A stretch of 64,000 bases of DNA, from positions 2,146,927 to 2,210,926 of the forward strand of contig NZ_LT976854.1 in assembly GCF_900249755.1 (NCBI RefSeq), given 5' to 3'. Below, piece after piece: positions 58,705-64,000 of this stretch (its first letter is position 1; each line of letters begins with the position of its first letter). The translations under genes were made by a program, and so were the position numbers. The stretch is from Cupriavidus taiwanensis (GTDB taxonomy: Bacteria; Pseudomonadota; Gammaproteobacteria; Burkholderiales; Burkholderiaceae). The notes below the pieces were generated by a model. It did no database searches. It was not told where the DNA came from and saw nothing but the letters and a program-made list of their open reading frames with translations.

Positions 58705-59391
58705 ATGAGCCACTGGCATCTCGTTTCCCTGTTCGGCGAATCCGCGTACCTGCTGCCTTGCGCCGCGTTCCTGTCGCTGTGGCTGTACTGGCGCGGCGCG
58801 CCTGGCAGCGCGCGCCACTGGGTGCTGGCGTTCGCCGCGGCCGCGCTGCTGGTGCTGGCGTCCAAGCTCGCGTTCCTGGGCTGGGGCATCGGCAGCGCGG
58901 CGCTGGACTTCACCGGCTTCTCTGGCCACGCGATGATGGCGGCGTCGGTGCTGCCGGTGCTGCTGTACCTGGCGGTGCCGGCCGCGTGGCGGCGCCTGGG
59001 CTGGCTGGCGGCGGGCGCGGGCGTGGGCCTGGCGCTGCTGGTTGGGGTGTCGCGGCTGGCGCTGCATGCGCACTCGGTGTCGGAGGTAGCGGGCGGGCTG
59101 GCGGTAGGCCTGTGCGTGAGCCTGCCGTTCATCCTGCGGCGCACCACGCCGCACGGGCCGCTGGCGATGGTGCTGACCAGCGTGGTGCTGGCCACGGCGC
59201 TGGTGATGCCGATGACCGGCACCGTGGGCGCCTCGCACGCGCTGATCCAGCAACTTGCCATGCTGCTGTCCGGGCGCGAGCGCACCTTCCAGCGCGGCGA
59301 ATGGGCCATGCTCTCGCGCGTGCCCGGGTACGCCAGGGGCCACGCCGTCGCGCGCCCGCAGCGCGTGCCGAGAGCGACCGCGCCAGGCTGA
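58705..59391 (+). CDS. PAP2 family phosphatase
   Basis: A 228-residue inner-membrane phosphatase of the PAP2 superfamily. The motifs are degenerate but in order: KLAFLGWGIG, FSGHAMMA, and SRLALHAHSVSEV near residue 120, where the last acidic residue is Glu instead of Asp. About five membrane spans. Such enzymes often recycle undecaprenyl pyrophosphate, which fits the undecaprenyl-phosphate transferase gene that follows. The ATG at 58705 (MSHWHLVSLFGE) is the likely start. Confidence 0.85.
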   Translation: MSHWHLVSLFGESAYLLPCAAFLSLWLYWRGAPGSARHWVLAFAAAALLVLASKLAFLGWGIGSAALDFTGFSGHAMMAASVLPVLLYLAVPAAWRRLGWLAAGAGVGLALLVGVSRLALHAHSVSEVAGGLAVGLCVSLPFILRRTTPHGPLAMVLTSVVLATALVMPMTGTVGASHALIQQLAMLLSGRERTFQRGEWAMLSRVPGYARGHAVARPQRVPRATAPG

Positions 59392-59484
59392 TCCCGCCGC
59401 CCCCTGTGTGCGCCCGCCAACAGACACTAGAGGGCGGCTCGGCAACCATCGCTCCATCGAGAATTGCATTCGCGGTGGGCGGCC

Positions 59485-60888
<1,404 letters not shown>

Positions 60889-61007
60889 GGCAATTGCAAG
60901 GGCAGCTGCGGTGGTGCCCGGGGGCGCACGGATTGGTGCGCAAACGTACCGAAGCCGCAGCCCGTTAAGCGTGCAATAGGCCGCACCCATAAAACCGGAG
61001 GTGTTCC

Positions 61008-61259
61008 ATGAAAGCAACCATCCGCAGCATCCTGGGCGATGTTGCCCGGCTCGATGTGCCGCTCGCCGACCTGGCAGACAGCGATGACCTGTATGCCGCC
61101 GGCTTGTCGTCGCTGGCCACCGTGCACGTGATGCTCGCGCTCGAGAATGCTTTCGACATCGAGATCCCGGACCAGATGCTGACGCGCCAGCTGTTCCGCA
61201 GCGTCGATTCCCTGGCCACCGCGGTCGAACAGATCCGGCAGCAGCAGGAGGCAGCATGA
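61008..61259 (+). CDS. acyl carrier protein
   Basis: An 83-residue carrier protein. The phosphopantetheine serine lies in AGLSSLATVHV (residues about 32-42); the usual DSL is replaced by SSL, which is tolerated. Its helices and acidic character fit the ACP fold. ATG at 61008 follows a GGAGG site (61000). It begins a tight four-gene operon with an acyl-CoA dehydrogenase-like gene, a class II synthetase-like ligase and a DUF1839 gene, so it is the likely substrate of that ligase. Confidence 0.9.
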   Translation: MKATIRSILGDVARLDVPLADLADSDDLYAAGLSSLATVHVMLALENAFDIEIPDQMLTRQLFRSVDSLATAVEQIRQQQEAA

Positions 61260-62461
61260 CCCCCGCGGCCCGGGTGGCACTGGCGCATTCCAGCGCGGAC
61301 CCGGACGCCGTGCGGGTCAGCGCCGAGGCGCTGCTCGCCGCCGCCCAGGCCGCCGCCGCGGTCGCGCAGGCGCATGCCGACGCGGTCGATCGCGACGCGC
61401 GCTTCCCGCAGGAAGCCTTCGACAGCCTGCGCGAGCTTGGCCTGGTCGGCGCCATGGTGCCGGCAGCGCAGGGCGGCGCCGGTGCCTCGCTGGCCACGGT
61501 GGCGGCAATCTGCCGCGTGCTCGGCGCCGCGTGCGCGTCGACCGGGATGATCTACGCCATGCACCAGATCCAGGTGGCCTGCGTGCTCGAACACGGTACC
61601 GGCAGCCCGTGGCACCAGGCCCTGCTCGCACGCATCGCCGCCGAGCAATTGCTGCTGGCTTCGGCGACGTCCGAAGAGGCCATCGGCGGCGCGCTGCGCA
61701 GCAGCGGCTGCGCGCTCAACGTCGACGGCGAGCGCTTTCACCTGCTCAAGATGGCGCCGACTATTTCGTACGGTGCGCATGCCGACGGCATCCTGATCAC
61801 GTCGCGCCGCCATGCCGATGCCGCGCCCTCGGACCAGGTCCTGGTGTGCGCGCTGAAGCCGGACTACACGCTGCAAAGCCTGAACGCGTGGGACACGCTG
61901 GGCATGCGCGGCACCTGCAGCAATGGCTTCCGGCTCGAAGCCACGGGTGCGCTGGCACAGGTGCTGCCGGTGCCGTTCGGCGAGATCGCCGACGCCACCA
62001 TGACGCCGGTGTCGCACATTTTGTGGAGTGCGCTGTGGCTCGGCATCTGCAGCGATGCGGTGGCGCGCGCCAAGACTTACTTCCAGGGGCAGGCACGGGC
62101 GCGGCCCGGCTCGCTGCCGCCGTCGGCGGCGCGCGTGGCCGAAGCGGTCAGCCTGCTGCAGCTGATCGAAGGACGGCTGGAGCTGGCGCTGGCGCAACAG
62201 CGCCGCCGCCATGCCGAGCCGTCGGTGTCCGGCGCATTCGCGCTGGCCGCGGGCATGAACGGGCTCAAGACCGCGGTGTCCACGCTGGCGCTGGACGCGG
62301 TGCAGCAAGCCATGCTGGTGTGCGGCATGGCGGGCTACAAGCAAGGCACGCCATTCAGCCTGGGCCGCCACTTGCGCGACCTGTGGTCGGCGCCGCTGAT
62401 GATCAACAACGACCGCATCCTGACCAACACGGCCAATCTGTTGCTGGCCGACCGTTCCTGA
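61256..62461 (+). CDS. acyl-CoA dehydrogenase-like protein, ACP-linked
   Basis: A 401-residue protein of the acyl-CoA dehydrogenase fold, with N-terminal helices, a central beta domain (SEEAIGGALRSSGCALNVDG) and a C-terminal helical domain. It overlaps the ACP stop by four bases (ATGA). In clusters with aminoacyl-ACP ligases this protein probably oxidises an aminoacyl or acyl group while tethered to the carrier protein. That role is inference from context, not shown by the sequence. Confidence 0.83.
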   Translation: MTPAARVALAHSSADPDAVRVSAEALLAAAQAAAAVAQAHADAVDRDARFPQEAFDSLRELGLVGAMVPAAQGGAGASLATVAAICRVLGAACASTGMIYAMHQIQVACVLEHGTGSPWHQALLARIAAEQLLLASATSEEAIGGALRSSGCALNVDGERFHLLKMAPTISYGAHADGILITSRRHADAAPSDQVLVCALKPDYTLQSLNAWDTLGMRGTCSNGFRLEATGALAQVLPVPFGEIADATMTPVSHILWSALWLGICSDAVARAKTYFQGQARARPGSLPPSAARVAEAVSLLQLIEGRLELALAQQRRRHAEPSVSGAFALAAGMNGLKTAVSTLALDAVQQAMLVCGMAGYKQGTPFSLGRHLRDLWSAPLMINNDRILTNTANLLLADRS

Positions 62462-62471
62462 GGGAGATCGC

Positions 62472-63473
62472 ATGGACCTCCATACCCTGACCGACGCCGG
62501 CGCCCTGGGCGGCGCCGCGGCCGACGCCAGTGCCGCCGCGCCGGACGGCAAGCCGGCGCCGGGCCCATCCGGCCCCACCTTCCTCGAGCAACTGGTGGCC
62601 GAGGGCCTGATGATCCCGACCGGCGTGCCCGGCCTCTATGGCCGCAACACCACCTTCGAATCGATCTGCGAGGGCATGAACACCGTCATGACGCGGCTGG
62701 GGCACGGGCTCGGCGCCGAGACGCTGCACTTCCCGCCGGCCATGGGCCAGGCCGATTTCGAGGCCAGCGGCTACATGAAGAGCTTTCCGCAGCTGGCCGG
62801 CACCGTGCACAGCTTCTGCGGCGACGACAAGGGCCACCGCCGCCTGCTGGCGCGCCTGGAGGACAAGGACGACTGGACCGACCAGCAGCAGCCGACCGGC
62901 GTGGTGCTGACCCCGGCGGCGTGCTATCCGGTCTACCCGGTGATCGCGCGGCGCGGCCCGCTGCCCGAGGGCGGCAAGGTGGTCAACGTGATGTCGTACT
63001 GCTTCCGCCACGAGTCTTCGCTGGAGCCGACCCGCATGCAGCTGTTCCGCCAGCGCGAGTATGTCTGCCTGGGCACGCCGCAGCGCATCGCGGCGTTCCG
63101 CGAGCAGTGGCTCGCGCGCGTGCCGGAGCTGGCCGAGGCGCTGCTGCTGCCGGTGCAGACCGACGTTGCCAACGATCCGTTCTTCGGGCGCGCCGGCAAG
63201 CTCGTGGCCGAAAGCCAGCGCGAGCTCAGGCTCAAGTTCGAGCTGCTGATCCCGATCAACGACGGCGCGCCGCCCTCGGCGTGCATGAGCTTCAACTACC
63301 ACATGGACCACTTCGGCAACATGTGGGGCCTGCGCACCGCGGACGGCGCCATCGCGCACACGGGCTGCGTCGGCATCGGCGTCGAGCGCATGGCGCTGGC
63401 GCTGCTGCGCCACCACGGCTTGGATCCGGCACGCTGGCCCCAAACCGTCCGCGACACGCTGTGGGGAGAGTAA
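62472..63473 (+). CDS. amino acid--[acyl-carrier-protein] ligase
   Basis: A 333-residue class II seryl-tRNA-synthetase-like protein without the tRNA-binding arm. It has the class II core with YCFRHESSLEPTRMQLFRQREYVCLG, and zinc-binding cysteines visible in TPAACYPVYP, YCFRHE and HTGCVGIGVERMALALL. Such proteins in Bradyrhizobium and Burkholderia activate an amino acid and load it onto a neighbouring carrier protein. Its specificity (Gly or Ala in known cases) is not readable. The start at 62472 follows a GGGAG site. Confidence 0.88.
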   Translation: MDLHTLTDAGALGGAAADASAAAPDGKPAPGPSGPTFLEQLVAEGLMIPTGVPGLYGRNTTFESICEGMNTVMTRLGHGLGAETLHFPPAMGQADFEASGYMKSFPQLAGTVHSFCGDDKGHRRLLARLEDKDDWTDQQQPTGVVLTPAACYPVYPVIARRGPLPEGGKVVNVMSYCFRHESSLEPTRMQLFRQREYVCLGTPQRIAAFREQWLARVPELAEALLLPVQTDVANDPFFGRAGKLVAESQRELRLKFELLIPINDGAPPSACMSFNYHMDHFGNMWGLRTADGAIAHTGCVGIGVERMALALLRHHGLDPARWPQTVRDTLWGE

Positions 63474-64000
63474 ATGTACGGCGACGGCAGGGCCAGGGTG
63501 CGCGCAGGCCGCTCCACCTGGCATGGCGGCAATCCGGTCTGGTCCCATGCGAACCAGCAGATCGACCTGTGGGTCGAGCTGCTGCAGGGGTGGGATCTCG
63601 AGCCCATTGCCGCACTGCCGTTCACCGTGGCGCAGGACTTCGAGGGCGACCAGTTCACGCTCTCGGCATTCCCCGCCAACGACCTGGAGCGCCTGTACGG
63701 CATCGTCACGCACGAGCTGTCGATGTACGACCGGCTCGAGGCGCATGTTGCCACCCAGACCGCGCGCGGCAACGTGGTGCTGCTCGAAGTCGACAGCTAC
63801 CAGCTGCCGCAGCCGGCCGGCACCTACCGCCGCCAGCATATGCGCTCGTGCATCGGCATCGACGTGCTGGTGCCCGAGGCGGCCGCGGTGGGCTATTTCC
63901 ACGGCGACGGCTACCACACCGCCAGCGGCGACGACTATGCCGCCATCTTCCGCCCGGCGACGGTAGGCTACGGTGACGTCGCGGCGTTCCCGCACGCGTC
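63474..64000 (+). CDS. DUF1839 family protein, truncated by the window end
   Basis: An open frame starting at the ATG that overlaps the ligase stop (TAAATG). At least 175 residues are visible with no stop before the window ends: SANQQ-type opening, ELLQGWDLEPIAALPFTVAQ, and LPQPAGTYRRQHMRSCIG. It matches DUF1839, a family that accompanies aminoacyl-ACP ligases. Function is unknown; the C-terminus lies beyond the window. Confidence 0.85.
   Translation, partial: MYGDGRARVRAGRSTWHGGNPVWSHANQQIDLWVELLQGWDLEPIAALPFTVAQDFEGDQFTLSAFPANDLERLYGIVTHELSMYDRLEAHVATQTARGNVVLLEVDSYQLPQPAGTYRRQHMRSCIGIDVLVPEAAAVGYFHGDGYHTASGDDYAAIFRPATVGYGDVAAFPHA

Overview
The window is very GC-rich and has beta-proteobacterial gene content: Bug/TctC binding protein, IclR and LysR regulators, an Entner-Doudoroff cluster and a RepA/ParAB replicon module. 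It looks like Cupriavidus (Ralstonia eutropha lineage) and the region around the replication origin of the secondary chromosome (chromosome 2). That assignment is inferred from protein families and layout; no database search was run. No tRNA, rRNA, CRISPR array or intact insertion sequence was seen.

Layout. 0-14.7 kb: mixed chromosomal genes (Bug protein, enoyl-CoA hydratase, LysR, SlyX, DMT exporter, sirtuin, PlpD-type patatin autotransporter, split YeeE/YedE pair, IclR, DauA-like oxidase, YcgR-like PilZ protein, LysR). 14.8-23.5 kb: LysE exporter, an Ada/AlkA-Ogt-ThpR repair operon, an M16 protease, a small orphan gene under a LexA-type box, and acyl-CoA dehydrogenase. 23.6-36 kb: OPT transporter, YccF, a two-component system, and the glk-pgl-zwf / edd glucose cluster, then MscS and AraC. 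36-48.3 kb: MFS exporter, Fur-boxed TonB receptor, release factor 3, YihY/BrkB protein, lipoprotein, sigma-54 activator and purine permease. 48.6-55.6 kb: the replicon core, with cspA-like gene, about 1.4 kb of origin DNA, repA, second cspA-like gene, parA, parB and a degenerate integrase-like gene. 56-64 kb: two receiver-like proteins lacking the usual phospho-acceptor, PAP2 phosphatase, a WcaJ-like sugar-phosphate transferase, and an ACP / acyl-CoA dehydrogenase-like / aminoacyl-ACP ligase / DUF1839 cluster that runs off the right edge.

Main discovery. A 17-bp element, consensus CGCAGAAACGGGTACGC, occurs 22 times in the origin (49061-50387) and another 11 times up to about 35 kb away, all on the left side of repA. 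Ten of these distant copies are intergenic and one lies inside glk. I read the element as the RepA iteron. The copies nearest repA are degenerate but phased every 22-23 bp (core-origin type); the others are close to consensus but irregularly spaced (control type). Four DnaA-box-like sites lie in the same region. Two copies of TTTCAGCGCTGAAA, one before parA and one inside parB, look like the partition site. A one-sided field of distant iterons suggests long-range copy-number control by RepA titration or handcuffing.

Independent points of interest are the LexA-boxed orphan gene, the integrase-like protein missing catalytic residues, and the aminoacyl-ACP cluster.
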